From the NCBI RefSeq assembly GCF_007692705.1, contig NZ_REBN01000128.1, positions 1 through 64,000 on the forward strand: a stretch of 64,000 bases of DNA, written 5' to 3'. Shown here one piece after another: positions 1-11,146 of this stretch. Origin of the DNA: Mongoliibacter sp. (lineage in GTDB: Bacteria > Bacteroidota > Bacteroidia > Cytophagales > Cyclobacteriaceae). The first letter of the stretch is position 1, and every line of letters begins with the position of its first letter. The notes beneath the pieces were generated by a model that had not been told where the DNA came from, did not search any database, and saw only the letters and a program-made list of their open reading frames with translations. The position numbers and the translations under genes were made by a program.

Positions 1-1013
1 CTCATTAGTGACTCATTGGTATTCTTCAATACATATTCCTCATTGTTTTCCAATACCAAATCAATCCCTTGATCTTTTGCAATACCCTCCCAGTCTTCTA
101 AAATTTCACTCACCAACACATGACATTTCACCACCTCTGTTTTGATGAATTGAGCATTATTTACCTTAGAAATCAGTAATAGGGCATTTACTGTTTTCTT
201 CATTTGAGAAATTGTCCCCTGCATATCCATGAGTTTTTCCATCTGTACATGATCCACCCCTTCACTACCAAACATGGCTTCCACCTTTGATTGAAGAATA
301 GAAATTGGGGTCTTGAGTTCGTGTGATGCATGCGAGATAAAAACCCTCTCCTGATTGAAGGCTTTTTGAATCCTACCCATCATGTCTGATATGGCTTGAT
401 CCAAAGCCTCAAACTCCTCAGTGTTGGTCTCAATTTTTTGATGTATAAATTGCTGAGGTTCATTGATTCCTGACAGTTTTGTCCCCACAATACGATGAAA
501 TGGAGCCATGATTTCTTGGGAAAATTTATAATCAAGCAAAAATGAAAACACCAGAAAAATCATAATTAGCCCAACAAATATGCGGAAGACTATGTCTTTG
601 AATTCCTGAATGGTCCCTAAGCTCCTACCTATTTCCATTAAAAACATCTCCTCTCCTGCCACGAAAGTAGAGGCTAAAACCCGGTAAGAAACGGGTGTCT
701 CGTCCAAAATTCTTTCCTCTACAAAAATAGTATCAGAAGCATACAAGAAATTCACTTTCTCCAACAAGATGTATTCTTCCTTGAGTAGGTTATAGCTCCC
801 ATAACCTATATCTCTATTTTCTTCTGAAATAAAACTGTATATACCATCCTCTTCAATGATCGCAATTACTTCTTGCTTTTTTTCATCGAGAAGTCTATCC
901 GTATTTTTTACTGCCAAAAATTCAATCAAAAACGGGCCTGCTATCAAAAAAACAATGAGCAAAAATCCTTTGGCCAAAAAATTATAAATCAAAAACTTGG
1001 CTGAAAGTTTCAT
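1..1013 (-). CDS. sensor histidine kinase, C-terminus truncated by window start
   Basis: Minus-strand reading from CAT at 1011-1013 gives MKLSAKFLIYNFLAKG...; two TM segments and H-box SHASHELKTPISIL; directly downstream of an OmpR-type regulator gene. Confidence 0.85.
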   Translation of the reverse strand, partial: MKLSAKFLIYNFLAKGFLLIVFLIAGPFLIEFLAVKNTDRLLDEKKQEVIAIIEEDGIYSFISEENRDIGYGSYNLLKEEYILLEKVNFLYASDTIFVEERILDETPVSYRVLASTFVAGEEMFLMEIGRSLGTIQEFKDIVFRIFVGLIMIFLVFSFLLDYKFSQEIMAPFHRIVGTKLSGINEPQQFIHQKIETNTEEFEALDQAISDMMGRIQKAFNQERVFISHASHELKTPISILQSKVEAMFGSEGVDHVQMEKLMDMQGTISQMKKTVNALLLISKVNNAQFIKTEVVKCHVLVSEILEDWEGIAKDQGIDLVLENNEEYVLKNTNESLM

Positions 1014-1019
1014 AGGCTA

Positions 1020-1694
1020 TTAAATTTTCACCTTGTATCCTAGGCCTCTCACAGTTTCGATCCATTCTGTGGACGCATAAGTACCGAGTTTTTTACGAAT
1101 ATTCTTAATGTGGACATCAATATAGTTGGATTGATATTCATCATCCAAATGATCTCCCCAAAGATGTTCTGAAAGCTGGAATCTATTAAGTACCCTGTTT
1201 TTATTAAGCACCAAAAATTGAAGCAGGATAAACTCTTTACTTGTCAATTTTATTTCCTGTCCCAAATAGCTTACAGCTTTAGCAGAAAAATCTATCAAAA
1301 AGCCGTCAATTGAAATCTCTGAATTCTTTAACCCACTTTTTCTTCTCAATATGGCATGCATTCTTGCTTTCAATTCCAATAAGGAAAATGGTTTGGAAAG
1401 ATAATCGTCTGCTCCCATTTGGAGCCCCTTTACTTTATCATCAATCTCTGATCTGGCAGTCAAAATAATCACAGAAGCCATTTCCTGAAATTTTCTAATT
1501 TCTGTCAAAAGCTCAAGGCCATCTCCATCAGGCAATCCAAGATCCAAAAGGATGAAATCATAGGGATTTGTGGCTAAATTTTCGGAAGCATCCTTAACTT
1601 TTTGAGCCACATCACATACATAATTTTCTGATCTCAGAAAATCCTTAATTTCTTTGACCAACTGTGGTTCATCTTCTACCAATAATACCCTCAT
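1020..1694 (-). CDS. OmpR/PhoB-family response regulator
   Basis: REC domain (VEDEPQL...LLDLGLPDGDG...K) plus winged-helix C-terminus (VHIKNIRKKLG...TVRGLGYKVKI). Confidence 0.95.
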   Translation of the reverse strand: MRVLLVEDEPQLVKEIKDFLRSENYVCDVAQKVKDASENLATNPYDFILLDLGLPDGDGLELLTEIRKFQEMASVIILTARSEIDDKVKGLQMGADDYLSKPFSLLELKARMHAILRRKSGLKNSEISIDGFLIDFSAKAVSYLGQEIKLTSKEFILLQFLVLNKNRVLNRFQLSEHLWGDHLDDEYQSNYIDVHIKNIRKKLGTYASTEWIETVRGLGYKVKI

Positions 1695-2530
1695 CTTTTT
1701 TTTCTGATATTTTTTTTGACTGGTATAGAATAAGAAGCCTGTCCAAGAAATAAAGACCTCGGTCGGGAAGGATCAAACAAAGGCACACTGAACGGATTAA
1801 CAAACCTATACTGAAACTCCAACTCAAACAGCCCTTTAGTGAAAGTCAAAGGAAGCATAAACTCGAAACTTTGGAGACCAAATTTCCCCAGGTCATCCTG
1901 TTCTTCAGGAAGCATTTCAAAGTTACCCATTTGATAAAAGTTATTGGTGCCCGCCATCAGTGATAATTTAGGCTCAAATGATACCACCACAGATTTGAAG
2001 AGCCTTTGGTCAATTTCAAAATACCGCGAGTGGTGACTAGTAAAAAAGTAGTCGATACTTTCATTAAATAAAGTCTGTGCTTGAAAACTACTATACAAAG
2101 GACCCCATTCCCAACCGAAGCTACCTTGCAAAAATGCCAGGTTCTGAATCCCGGCAATAGCACTTTCTCCGGCAACCAAGAACTGCGAATAACTGATATT
2201 AATATCTGTTGTTTCACTCAAATCAGTGGCGTAGCCTAAGGAAAGTGCATATTGCCAGGGTAGGTTCTCTTCCATGAATTTCAAGGCGGAGAGGTTGACA
2301 TAGACCCCACTTCGAAAATAGTACATCAAGTCGGTGGAAATAATCGGGATATCGAGTCCGAAATCCCTTCCCATAAACGTGAATGCATTCTGGAACCTTG
2401 AATTGATTATGACAAAATCATAACCAATACTTTCAACGGATGCTGTTTGAACAGAATCCTGATCCTGGGCAGATAATTGCCCACTTAATGAGAAGAAAAA
2501 CAGTATTATAAATCCAAGCTTCTTTATCAT
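1691..2530 (-). CDS. secreted/outer-membrane beta-rich protein of unknown function
   Basis: Signal peptide (MIKKLGFIILFFFSLSGQLSAQ), aromatic-rich beta-strand-like C-terminus; 4-bp overlap with the response regulator start. Confidence 0.75.
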   Translation of the reverse strand: MIKKLGFIILFFFSLSGQLSAQDQDSVQTASVESIGYDFVIINSRFQNAFTFMGRDFGLDIPIISTDLMYYFRSGVYVNLSALKFMEENLPWQYALSLGYATDLSETTDINISYSQFLVAGESAIAGIQNLAFLQGSFGWEWGPLYSSFQAQTLFNESIDYFFTSHHSRYFEIDQRLFKSVVVSFEPKLSLMAGTNNFYQMGNFEMLPEEQDDLGKFGLQSFEFMLPLTFTKGLFELEFQYRFVNPFSVPLFDPSRPRSLFLGQASYSIPVKKNIRKKR

Positions 2531-2580
2531 CAGCTCATTTCAAGTAATTAAATTCAAAACTTTACTTTTACAGTATTGTA

Positions 2581-3069
2581 TCATCCCCCTGGTTTGCCTG
2601 GGGGGTTTGGTCTGTTAGGAGGCGTGTTCGGTCTGCCCGGAGGGGTGTTTGGTCTTTGAGGAGCGGGCCTGTTAGGCCTGACTACCGGAGCATTTGGCCT
2701 AGACTGAGGGACATTGATAGATGGTCTTGCCTGGGGTGGAAGTTCTGGTTTCCCAACTCCATCAGGCTTGCCGCTATTTCCTTGTCCATTACCTCTATTA
2801 GCGTTATCAGCTCTGGAAGCAGCTCTTTCTTTACCGTACTCAGAATTGCCTAGAGCATTGCCGGAATTGGCTCTTTCTCTCATCAGGGTACTTCTTCTGG
2901 CAGCACTTGATACACTTAAGCCTTTTTCCTTTCCACTACCGGAAGATCCACCGGCTTTTTCTTGAACCACATTTACTTGTTCAGATTTTTTTCCTATTTC
3001 TTTCTCATTGCTTTGCGCTTGGACTGATATAACCCATAGCATCAAAACCATGATCATAGATAACTTCAT
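2581..3069 (-). CDS. small secreted low-complexity protein with Pro/Arg/Asn-rich C-terminus
   Basis: Signal peptide from MKLSMIMVLML...VQAQ, then RPNxP-type repeats to the C-terminus; start moved to internal Met (ORF track starts at 3093). Confidence 0.6.
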   Translation of the reverse strand: MKLSMIMVLMLWVISVQAQSNEKEIGKKSEQVNVVQEKAGGSSGSGKEKGLSVSSAARRSTLMRERANSGNALGNSEYGKERAASRADNANRGNGQGNSGKPDGVGKPELPPQARPSINVPQSRPNAPVVRPNRPAPQRPNTPPGRPNTPPNRPNPPGKPGG

Positions 3070-3256
3070 AGGTTTCCTTTGTTTAGCTTTCAAAGAACGT
3101 TATTTCAGACATAAGTGCAAATATCCAAGACCATGAAAGGACTCAAATACTTAATATTATATCACAAACGCTTGATTGAAACTTTCAATCAATACCTCAA
3201 AGAAATGGTAGAAAGATGAAGGGAAAATGAAGAAGTACCCATCTCATTCAAAAATT

Positions 3257-5419
3257 TTACTTTTTCTTAAAAAGTTTGGAAACAGATTTTGTGAATTGCT
3301 CAAAATGATTTACTCCGGATAGGATTGGTGGCAATAATAAGGTACCTCCTAGTCCTAAGTTGTCTTTCTTGCCTTCATGAGCCTGCATAGGGTAAAGCAA
3401 GATAAAGTTTGAATGTTGAAAATACCTATTCAAGTATCTAGGAAGTTTCTCCATGGTAGGATTGTATGAAAACCCTTCATTCCTACTCATAATAACAAGA
3501 AGTGCATCATTTTCTTGCATATCTCTTGATACAATTAGGAAATCTTCCCAATCCGAGAATTCAATAAAGCTAGCCTCTATAGCAAACTTTTTTTGAACCA
3601 ATGATATGTATTTAATAGTATCATTGCTTGCATAAAAAACCAGTTTGGCTCCTGTATTCCTTCCAATATTCCAAACTCTTAGCAACCAAAACACAAATCC
3701 AATCTCTTTTTCTGCATCGGGAGGAATGACCACAATATACCTTCCTATAGTATTTAGAGGTTGGGTACTTTTATAAATCAGCGTAGTTGTATTGACTTTA
3801 CTCAGGAGGCCTTCTGTAAGTTTCCCTAAAAAAGACCCTGATATTTCCTGATTATTATGTAGGCCCAGAATTAAATCAGTCGCTTTTATTTCTTTAGCCA
3901 CATTAGAAATAGCCTGCACCACATTGGAGTCGTACCTAATTACTTCATTCAGTATATTATCAGTTGCAGCTGCACTCACACTCGCTTTTTCTAAGAGTTT
4001 TTTAGCTTGCTTTTCTTTTGATGGATCAAGAGAATCTGAGGGTACAATATTCAGTGCTGTCAATGCATTTTTTTCAGAATGACTTTTAATGGTCACTCCT
4101 AAATGAATAAGTTCTTCAATATTTTCAGGATAGTTAATCGGTATTAAGATCCTTTCTTCATTTGCCTCGTCGTCGTCCTCATCTGTCCCATTATCCTCTT
4201 CCAAGGCCAGTTGCGCAGCTCCTTTTTGTGCCACAATTGAGGCAACAGTACAAGTGACCAAAATCATCAGGATAGTTCCGTTAAGAACGCTTTCACTCAA
4301 TAACCTGATTGGCTGACCATCCTCTGTTTCCCCCAAAATCACCCTATATCCCACCAAAACTGCAGCAAGTGTAGCTGCTGCCTGGGCATTACTCAATCCG
4401 AATATCACATCACGCTGAGCTTTGGAAAAATTAAAAGTTTTTTGTGTAAACCACGCCGCCAAAAACTTTGAAGCCATGGCTATTACAGTCATTACAACAG
4501 CTACTAAAATGGTTTCTATATCATTAAAAAATACCCTGTAGTCAATCAACATCCCTACTCCTATCAAGAAAAAAGGTATGAAAAGGGCATTCCCAACAAA
4601 CTCAACCCTATTCATTAAAGGAGAGGTATGAGGAATAAGCCTATTGAGGGCCAAACCAGCTAAAAAGGCTCCAATAATAGCTTCAATACCAGCTGCTTCT
4701 GCCAGAAACGCTGCCATAAATACCAGAGCCAATACAAATATGTATTGAGATATATTATCATCATATTTTTTAAAAAACCAGCGGCCTATAATCGGAAATA
4801 AAAAAATCACGATAGCAGCAAATACCACTATAGAGATACTCAACCTCCACCAAAAATCATTACTCATTTCCCCTGAGTACATCCCTACGACCACAGCCAG
4901 CACTAAAAGGGCTAGCGTATCTGTAATTACCGTTCCCCCAACGGTGATGTTAACCGCCTTGTTTTTCACCACACCCAACTTACTGATGATAGGGTAGGCT
5001 ATCAGAGTATGCGAGGCAAACATGGATGCTAACAAAATAGATGTAGGCAAAGCAAACTGTAGTATATAAAGCCCCGCTAGCGTACCCAATACCATAGGAA
5101 TCACAAAAGTATAGAGACCGAAGACCACACTTTTACCACTATTCTTTTTGAAATCTCCCATGTCGATTTCAAGACCCGCCAAAAACATGATGTATAAAAG
5201 CCCTACTGTACCAAAAAGTACTACGCTGCTATCTCTTTCTAACAAATTGAACCCATTGGGTCCGATCACTGCCCCTGCGATGATCAAACCTATCAACTGG
5301 GGAATCCGAATTCGGTTTAGTAGTATAGGGGCAAAAAGAATTATGAATAAAATAATGGCAAAAATCAGGACAGGGTTGGTCCATGGTAATTCAAAATTCA
5401 AGTCAGATAACAATATCAT
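3257..5419 (-). CDS. CPA2/Kef-type cation:proton antiporter with C-terminal Usp-like region
   Basis: About 12 TM N-terminus with GLIIAGAVIGPNGF and LAGLEIDMGDF; soluble C-terminal region with universal-stress-like pattern. Confidence 0.9.
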   Translation of the reverse strand: MILLSDLNFELPWTNPVLIFAIILFIILFAPILLNRIRIPQLIGLIIAGAVIGPNGFNLLERDSSVVLFGTVGLLYIMFLAGLEIDMGDFKKNSGKSVVFGLYTFVIPMVLGTLAGLYILQFALPTSILLASMFASHTLIAYPIISKLGVVKNKAVNITVGGTVITDTLALLVLAVVVGMYSGEMSNDFWWRLSISIVVFAAIVIFLFPIIGRWFFKKYDDNISQYIFVLALVFMAAFLAEAAGIEAIIGAFLAGLALNRLIPHTSPLMNRVEFVGNALFIPFFLIGVGMLIDYRVFFNDIETILVAVVMTVIAMASKFLAAWFTQKTFNFSKAQRDVIFGLSNAQAAATLAAVLVGYRVILGETEDGQPIRLLSESVLNGTILMILVTCTVASIVAQKGAAQLALEEDNGTDEDDDEANEERILIPINYPENIEELIHLGVTIKSHSEKNALTALNIVPSDSLDPSKEKQAKKLLEKASVSAAATDNILNEVIRYDSNVVQAISNVAKEIKATDLILGLHNNQEISGSFLGKLTEGLLSKVNTTTLIYKSTQPLNTIGRYIVVIPPDAEKEIGFVFWLLRVWNIGRNTGAKLVFYASNDTIKYISLVQKKFAIEASFIEFSDWEDFLIVSRDMQENDALLVIMSRNEGFSYNPTMEKLPRYLNRYFQHSNFILLYPMQAHEGKKDNLGLGGTLLLPPILSGVNHFEQFTKSVSKLFKKK

Positions 5420-5481
5420 TTGTCAGGATTTTCTAGATATAAATCAATATTAATTTAAGATACGAGAGATTTAAAACAAAA

Positions 5482-7368
5482 CTAAAGCTTAATGGCTACG
5501 GAAAGCTCAAGTTCAATTTCTTCCTCCAAAATTTTCTGTACCTCGTTTTTGACTTCTTCCAATTCAAAGGTATCTAACGGGGATTCTGATACGATGGTCA
5601 TGGACAAACGCATGGGGTTTACTTGTATTACCCTTACTTCTCTTAGTTTCCCCTGCGGGATTTCCGTTCCACTGAGCCTTTGTATAAGTTTATTTTCCTT
5701 TACCATTTTAGAAAACCCAAAGCCTAGAGGAGCACTGATCAACACCACAAAAAGCATTGAAATCAACAATCCTTTTTTGGCAAGTCTAAAAGGACTAAAG
5801 CCCAAAAACAAAAATGTCAAGGCTCCCGCCAAAACCATTCCTGCAAGGTTGGTTCCAAGTAACAGTAAAGCTCCGAAAAACACTGACCAATCTCCCCAGC
5901 CTAAACCTATTCCGGAAACAGCCAGAGGAGGAACTAAAGCCACAGCGATGGCTACACCTGCCAAAGTTTTAGCTACTTCTTTTTTAGCATGTGCGTAAGC
6001 GCCTGCCACCCCAGATGCAGCTGCAATACCCAAATCAAGAAGATTGGGGCGAATCCTTGCTACAATTTCACTGTTTGCAGTGTTCAATGGGGTGATCCAT
6101 GTAATCAATACTGCAAATAGATATCCTACAGCCATCCCGTAAGCAATCGTTAAAAGACTATTTTGTATCAAATCATTTTCTTGACGCAGTACACCCATGG
6201 ATAATGAAATAATGGGTGACATCAAGGGAGCTAAAATCATGGCACCTATGATCACCGGGGAAGAATTCCCAAAAAGGCCAAAAGTGGCAATAATAGTAGA
6301 CAAGGCCATCAGCACCATGTAACTCGTTGAAAGCTCAGAATTCTCTCTTAAAGCCGTAAAAAGCCATTTAAATTCCTCCGTCGTAGCGTGATTACTGATC
6401 GGCAAATACCTTTTTAACAGCTCTCTTTTCAGTTCACCGGTTGGAAGATTTTGAATCTTAAATACCTTTTTCTTTTCAACTTCCTTATTGGTATCCAGAA
6501 GCATTCCGGGCACTATACTCAGGGCTTTTGGCTTCACTTCAAGCTCTATTTCTTTAGAGCTGGCAACCATTCCATCAGCAGAAAAATCCAGAGGTGATTC
6601 ACTCGAAATCTTTACCCAGTTTGTCTTGATATGTGCTACATATTCAGGAAGTGAGCTCTTACTTTTTGCCCTGACTATACTGTTAAACCCAAATTTTAAA
6701 ATCTCCCAATAACTTTTTGGCGCCAGTATCAAGCAGTGCATCAGCCCGTCATTAGGATTAGAATCTGCAAGGATCCTTCTGGATAAAATTGAACTTTTCC
6801 CATGTTGCACCACCAGAACTCCTAATCCCGCAGTGTCAATTTTTTTTATTTCATCCGAATCAGTACTGCATTCAATGATGTATGCTTGTAATTTGACCTT
6901 CCTAAAGGATCTTAAAAAATTCTTAAACCTAGCCAACACTTTGGATACAAGCCCATTTTCCACTCCTGATCCATACAATAAGCTGAATGTATTGCCTATA
7001 ATCAGTTTATTCAGAACCGGTTCGCCATTGGCATAAAGCAAATCTACCTCAAGCAATTCTTCTGTCTTAAGGATATTTTCTACAGCCGATTCCAGATTTG
7101 AAGATATTCCAAATCCCTGCAATCCCTCTTTCATTTTAGGATGGGGAAGAAAGCCTACTTTCCTATGATTTTCTATGATGTCATCAATAAACTCCCTCAA
7201 TTGCTGATCCGAGAGGTAGCATACCAAAAAATCATCATCAGTAAATTTAAAAGACCTGTAATCTTTATAAGCTACTTTGATTTTTATGTTATTGTCAAAA
7301 AGAGGAATGACCTCTCTTTCGACCTCTTCCAAAATTGCATCATCATAAATAAGAGTAATCGATTTCAT
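5482..7368 (-). CDS. DUF389 (TIGR00341-like) membrane protein with N-terminal diacylglycerol-kinase-like domain
   Basis: C-terminal multi-TM region NSSPVIIGAMILAPLMSPIISLSMG typical of DUF389; N-terminal half ends in SADGMVASSKEIELEVKPKALSIVPGM, like the DAGK C-terminal fold. ATG at 7368 preferred over TTG at 7389. Confidence 0.8.
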   Translation of the reverse strand: MKSITLIYDDAILEEVEREVIPLFDNNIKIKVAYKDYRSFKFTDDDFLVCYLSDQQLREFIDDIIENHRKVGFLPHPKMKEGLQGFGISSNLESAVENILKTEELLEVDLLYANGEPVLNKLIIGNTFSLLYGSGVENGLVSKVLARFKNFLRSFRKVKLQAYIIECSTDSDEIKKIDTAGLGVLVVQHGKSSILSRRILADSNPNDGLMHCLILAPKSYWEILKFGFNSIVRAKSKSSLPEYVAHIKTNWVKISSESPLDFSADGMVASSKEIELEVKPKALSIVPGMLLDTNKEVEKKKVFKIQNLPTGELKRELLKRYLPISNHATTEEFKWLFTALRENSELSTSYMVLMALSTIIATFGLFGNSSPVIIGAMILAPLMSPIISLSMGVLRQENDLIQNSLLTIAYGMAVGYLFAVLITWITPLNTANSEIVARIRPNLLDLGIAAASGVAGAYAHAKKEVAKTLAGVAIAVALVPPLAVSGIGLGWGDWSVFFGALLLLGTNLAGMVLAGALTFLFLGFSPFRLAKKGLLISMLFVVLISAPLGFGFSKMVKENKLIQRLSGTEIPQGKLREVRVIQVNPMRLSMTIVSESPLDTFELEEVKNEVQKILEEEIELELSVAIKL

Positions 7369-7472
7369 ATGATTATCATTTATTTTCAATTTTAAGAGCT
7401 CACTTTACAAACCTAAAAAACCTTCCAAAATGTGATACTTTGGGAATGATTGATCTCTTAAACTGAAAATGA

Positions 7473-9599
7473 TTAACTGCTATCCCTCATGAGTTGTTCC
7501 AAAATCTCCTTGGCTGCCTTGGAAAGAATAGTACCGGGACCAAATACAGCCGCCACCCCAGAATCAAATAAAAACCCATAATCCTTGGGAGGAATTACTC
7601 CTCCTGCTATGACCATTATGTCTTCTCTGCCTAACCTTTTGAGTTCCTGAATTAAAGCTGGCACCAAGGTCTTATGCCCCGCAGCCAAAGAGGAAGCACC
7701 AACAATATGGACATCATTTTCTACAGCCTGCATAGCTACTTCCTCCGGTGTTTGAAACAATGGCCCAATATCAACATCAAAGCCAAGATCAGCAAAGCCT
7801 GTGGCAATTACCTTAGCACCCCTATCATGACCATCTTGCCCCATTTTAGCAACCATTATCCTCGGCCTTCTGCCCTCCATTTCGGCAAATTTATCTGCAA
7901 GTGATTTGGCTTCATTGAAAGCCTTATCATCCTTGGCTTCTCCAGAGTACACCCCTGAAATAGACCGTATACTTGCTTTATGTCTTCCGAACTCTTCTTC
8001 CATTGCCATAGAAATTTCACCTAAAGTAGCCCTTTTTCTGGCAGCTTCTACAGCCAAGGCCAACAAATTGCCTTCTCCTGATTTTGCTGCTTTGGTGATT
8101 GCGAATAAAGCATCCTCCACAGCCTTTGGATCTCGTTCCGCTTTTAACTTCTCCAGCCTTTCTATCTGAGATTTCCTCACAGAGTCATTGTCTACTTCTA
8201 ATATTTCAAAGTCAGAAGTCTCATCAGTTTGATACCTGTTCACACCAACAATGACGTCTTTGCCACTATCTATCCTGGCCTGTTTTCTTGCCGCAGCCTC
8301 TTCTATCCGCATTTTGGGAATGCCTGCCTCAATGGCCTTTGCCATCCCTCCAAGGTTTTCTACTTCTTCTATTAACTCCCAAGCCCTTTCCACAAGCTGA
8401 TCTGTCAGGTATTCTACATAATAAGAACCTCCCCAAGGGTCAACCACCTTGGTAATACGGGTTTCCTCCTGAAGGTACAATTGGGTATTTCTTGCAATTC
8501 TTGCAGAAGAATCAGTTGGTAATGCAATGGCCTCATCAAAAGAATTGGTATGCAAAGATTGTGTATGCCCCAGTACTGCTGCCATTGCCTCCACTGTAGT
8601 CCTGGTTACATTGTTAAAAGCATCCTGTTCTGTCAATGACCAGCCCGAAGTTTGGCAGTGTGTCCTCAGGGCCAAAGATTTTGGATTCTTGGGATTAAAC
8701 TGATTCACAATCTTTGACCAAAGCAGCCTCCCAGCCCTCATTTTGGCTATTTCCATAAAATGATTCATTCCTATAGCCCAGAAGAAGGAAAGCCTTGGAG
8801 CAAAGTCATCTATATCTAAGCCAGCAGCCACTCCTGTCCTAAGATATTCCAGTCCGTCTGCCAAGGTATATGCAAGTTCTAGTTCAGCTGTAGCTCCTGC
8901 TTCCTGCATGTGGTAACCAGAGATAGAGATAGAATTGAATTTCGGCATTTTTTGGGAAGTATACTCAAAAATATCTGCTATGATCCGCATTGAAGGCTGT
9001 GGTGGATAGATGTAAGTGTTCCTTACCATAAACTCTTTCAAAATATCATTCTGAATTGTCCCTGTCAAGTGCTCGGGTTTAACTCCCTGTTCTTCTGCTG
9101 CAACAATGTAGAAAGCCAATACAGGAATCACAGCGCCATTCATAGTCATAGAAACGGACATCTGATCCAGAGGAATTCCATCAAAAAGCGCCTTCATATC
9201 CAGTAAGGAATCAATCGCCACTCCAGCCTTGCCCACATCTCCTACAACTCTAGGATGGTCGGAATCATACCCTCTGTGAGTAGCCAGATCAAATGCCACT
9301 GAAAGCCCCTTCTGGCCAGCAGCGAGGTTTCTCCTGTAAAATGCATTGGACTCTTCTGCTGTAGAAAATCCTGCATACTGCCTGATGGTCCAAGGTCTCA
9401 TGACATACATGGTGCTGTAAGGCCCCCTTAGGTAGGGAGGAATTCCCGCAGCAAAACCCAAATGGCTTATACCTTCTAAGTGATTGGCATCAAAAGCAGA
9501 TGGCAAATTGATTTTTTCGCCTGTATCCCATGAAGACTCAAGGTTTAGAGACTTACTTGTAGGCTTATCTTGTCCGAGTTTACTTATATCAGGTCTCAT
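7473..9599 (-). CDS. mutB: methylmalonyl-CoA mutase large subunit
   Basis: [36 protein letters not shown]-terminal B12-binding [15 protein letters not shown]. Confidence 0.97.
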   Translation of the reverse strand: MRPDISKLGQDKPTSKSLNLESSWDTGEKINLPSAFDANHLEGISHLGFAAGIPPYLRGPYSTMYVMRPWTIRQYAGFSTAEESNAFYRRNLAAGQKGLSVAFDLATHRGYDSDHPRVVGDVGKAGVAIDSLLDMKALFDGIPLDQMSVSMTMNGAVIPVLAFYIVAAEEQGVKPEHLTGTIQNDILKEFMVRNTYIYPPQPSMRIIADIFEYTSQKMPKFNSISISGYHMQEAGATAELELAYTLADGLEYLRTGVAAGLDIDDFAPRLSFFWAIGMNHFMEIAKMRAGRLLWSKIVNQFNPKNPKSLALRTHCQTSGWSLTEQDAFNNVTRTTVEAMAAVLGHTQSLHTNSFDEAIALPTDSSARIARNTQLYLQEETRITKVVDPWGGSYYVEYLTDQLVERAWELIEEVENLGGMAKAIEAGIPKMRIEEAAARKQARIDSGKDVIVGVNRYQTDETSDFEILEVDNDSVRKSQIERLEKLKAERDPKAVEDALFAITKAAKSGEGNLLALAVEAARKRATLGEISMAMEEEFGRHKASIRSISGVYSGEAKDDKAFNEAKSLADKFAEMEGRRPRIMVAKMGQDGHDRGAKVIATGFADLGFDVDIGPLFQTPEEVAMQAVENDVHIVGASSLAAGHKTLVPALIQELKRLGREDIMVIAGGVIPPKDYGFLFDSGVAAVFGPGTILSKAAKEILEQLMRDSS

Positions 9600-11014
9600 T
9601 TTTTAGCTAAATTTGGATATTCGATTAAAAAACTTTCACGTAATGGCAACAATTGCCATTTCTCTTCAAGCCACTCCTCGTTTTCCAGAAGCGTTTTTTC
9701 ATTGGTCTGGTATTTATTTACACCTATTTTGGTTTTGAAAGAAGTCTTTACTTCCTCAAGCTTCCCATATCGGGCTGCCTTTACCAAATCCTGCAATTGG
9801 TGCGTCTCATACGTACTCCACCAACCTCCTTTTGACTCCAAAATCACGAGTTCATTTTTGACTTTTTCGATCAACTGAGCCGTGACAGTCTCCAAAAAAT
9901 AACTACCGGCTATAGGGTCCATTACTTTATCCAGATAAGATTCCTCTTTCAAAATATTAGAAATATTCCTCGCCATTCTTTCGGCAAAGGAATTGGGCTC
10001 CTTTGCCACCTCATCATGAAGTCTCACCCATAAACTGTCACAGCTACCCAAAATAGCTGACATCGCTTCTGTAGTATTCCTCAACATGTTGGTTTGGATA
10101 TCCGATTTCGCTTTGGTCCAATAACTCGTACTTACAAGCATCCTGATATCTTCAGCCTTCAACTCCACCTGATACAAACAGGCCAATTGTTGAAAGAGTA
10201 TCTTAAAAGACCTCAGCTTTGCAATTTCAAGAAAATAATCCGACCCTGAGGACGCTTGCAACATTGTATTTGAAATAATAAGTTCTGTGCTTAAACCTCT
10301 CTCTGTCAAGCCATCCAAGAGCTCAATATAAGCACCTAGAGGTAAAAATAATTGCTGCGCTAAACTAGCCCCACAGTTATGATAGTATTCAGCATCTATA
10401 CAGAAAGTTTTGAATTCAGGATAATTTTTATTCCTTGACAATGCCTCTGAAGCGGAATTAATGATATTGGGTAATGAGATTTTCTTTGACAGGCATTCAG
10501 CAATAGGATCCCAAAGCAGTCCCCCTTTGAGAACGTTTTTCTTTTCCTCCACAGTGGAATACCAATCCAGAAAATCACTTAGAACAGCCTGGTTGTCTTC
10601 CTGTGATTTTAAATAAACCTCTATATATTGGGTATCAACATTTTTTAAAAGTCCTCCATAATCCACACCTTTCTTTACAAAAAGTAATAAGGCATCTGCA
10701 CCGCTCATTAAGGCCTGAAGGATTTTTTTATTATCAGCTACCACATCATTCACGTTAACCGCGAAAATATTTGACCAATACCTCGGAGACATACCCGGAA
10801 TTTCAGAAGGCTTGTTAAGCCTGTTGTGGTATTCCTGCAGCCATTGCAAATCGGCTATATCTTCCTCCGTATAGAATGGAAATAACTCCACTCCATCAAA
10901 ACCATTGGAAACCAGCGTCTTTTGAAAATCCTTGCCTTTGATATCTTTGATGGCCTGACCTATCCATTCTTCTTTGGTAACTTTCTGGAAGTCAGCAAAA
11001 AGGTTGTTTTTCAT
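9596..11014 (-). CDS. mutA: methylmalonyl-CoA mutase small subunit
   Basis: Divergent mutase fold ([50 protein letters not shown]); 4-bp overlap with mutB. Confidence 0.93.
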   Translation of the reverse strand: MKNNLFADFQKVTKEEWIGQAIKDIKGKDFQKTLVSNGFDGVELFPFYTEEDIADLQWLQEYHNRLNKPSEIPGMSPRYWSNIFAVNVNDVVADNKKILQALMSGADALLLFVKKGVDYGGLLKNVDTQYIEVYLKSQEDNQAVLSDFLDWYSTVEEKKNVLKGGLLWDPIAECLSKKISLPNIINSASEALSRNKNYPEFKTFCIDAEYYHNCGASLAQQLFLPLGAYIELLDGLTERGLSTELIISNTMLQASSGSDYFLEIAKLRSFKILFQQLACLYQVELKAEDIRMLVSTSYWTKAKSDIQTNMLRNTTEAMSAILGSCDSLWVRLHDEVAKEPNSFAERMARNISNILKEESYLDKVMDPIAGSYFLETVTAQLIEKVKNELVILESKGGWWSTYETHQLQDLVKAARYGKLEEVKTSFKTKIGVNKYQTNEKTLLENEEWLEEKWQLLPLRESFLIEYPNLAKK

Positions 11015-11146
11015 ATTTGGGTTAAATTAATGCTTATGCTAAAAGTTACATTCCCAGACCTTCCTAAAAAGGAATTACTGTATCTTTAGCAATCAAAAAT
11101 AAGACTTACAAGTTTGAAAAACGATTATTTGATATCAATTCGAGAA

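Noticed and set aside
2656-2965. Two plus-strand ORFs opposite the Pro-rich secreted protein
   Set aside because: No signal peptide or family pattern; the minus frame has a signal peptide and repeats, so it is the likelier coding strand.
5492-5998. 168-aa plus-strand ORF opposite the DUF389 gene
   Set aside because: Ser/Lys/Pro-rich shadow frame of a well-supported gene.
3257-7389. Antiporter plus DUF389 as an anti-phage defence system
   Set aside because: No nuclease, effector, helicase or nucleotide-signalling domain; housekeeping transport/ion homeostasis is the simpler reading.
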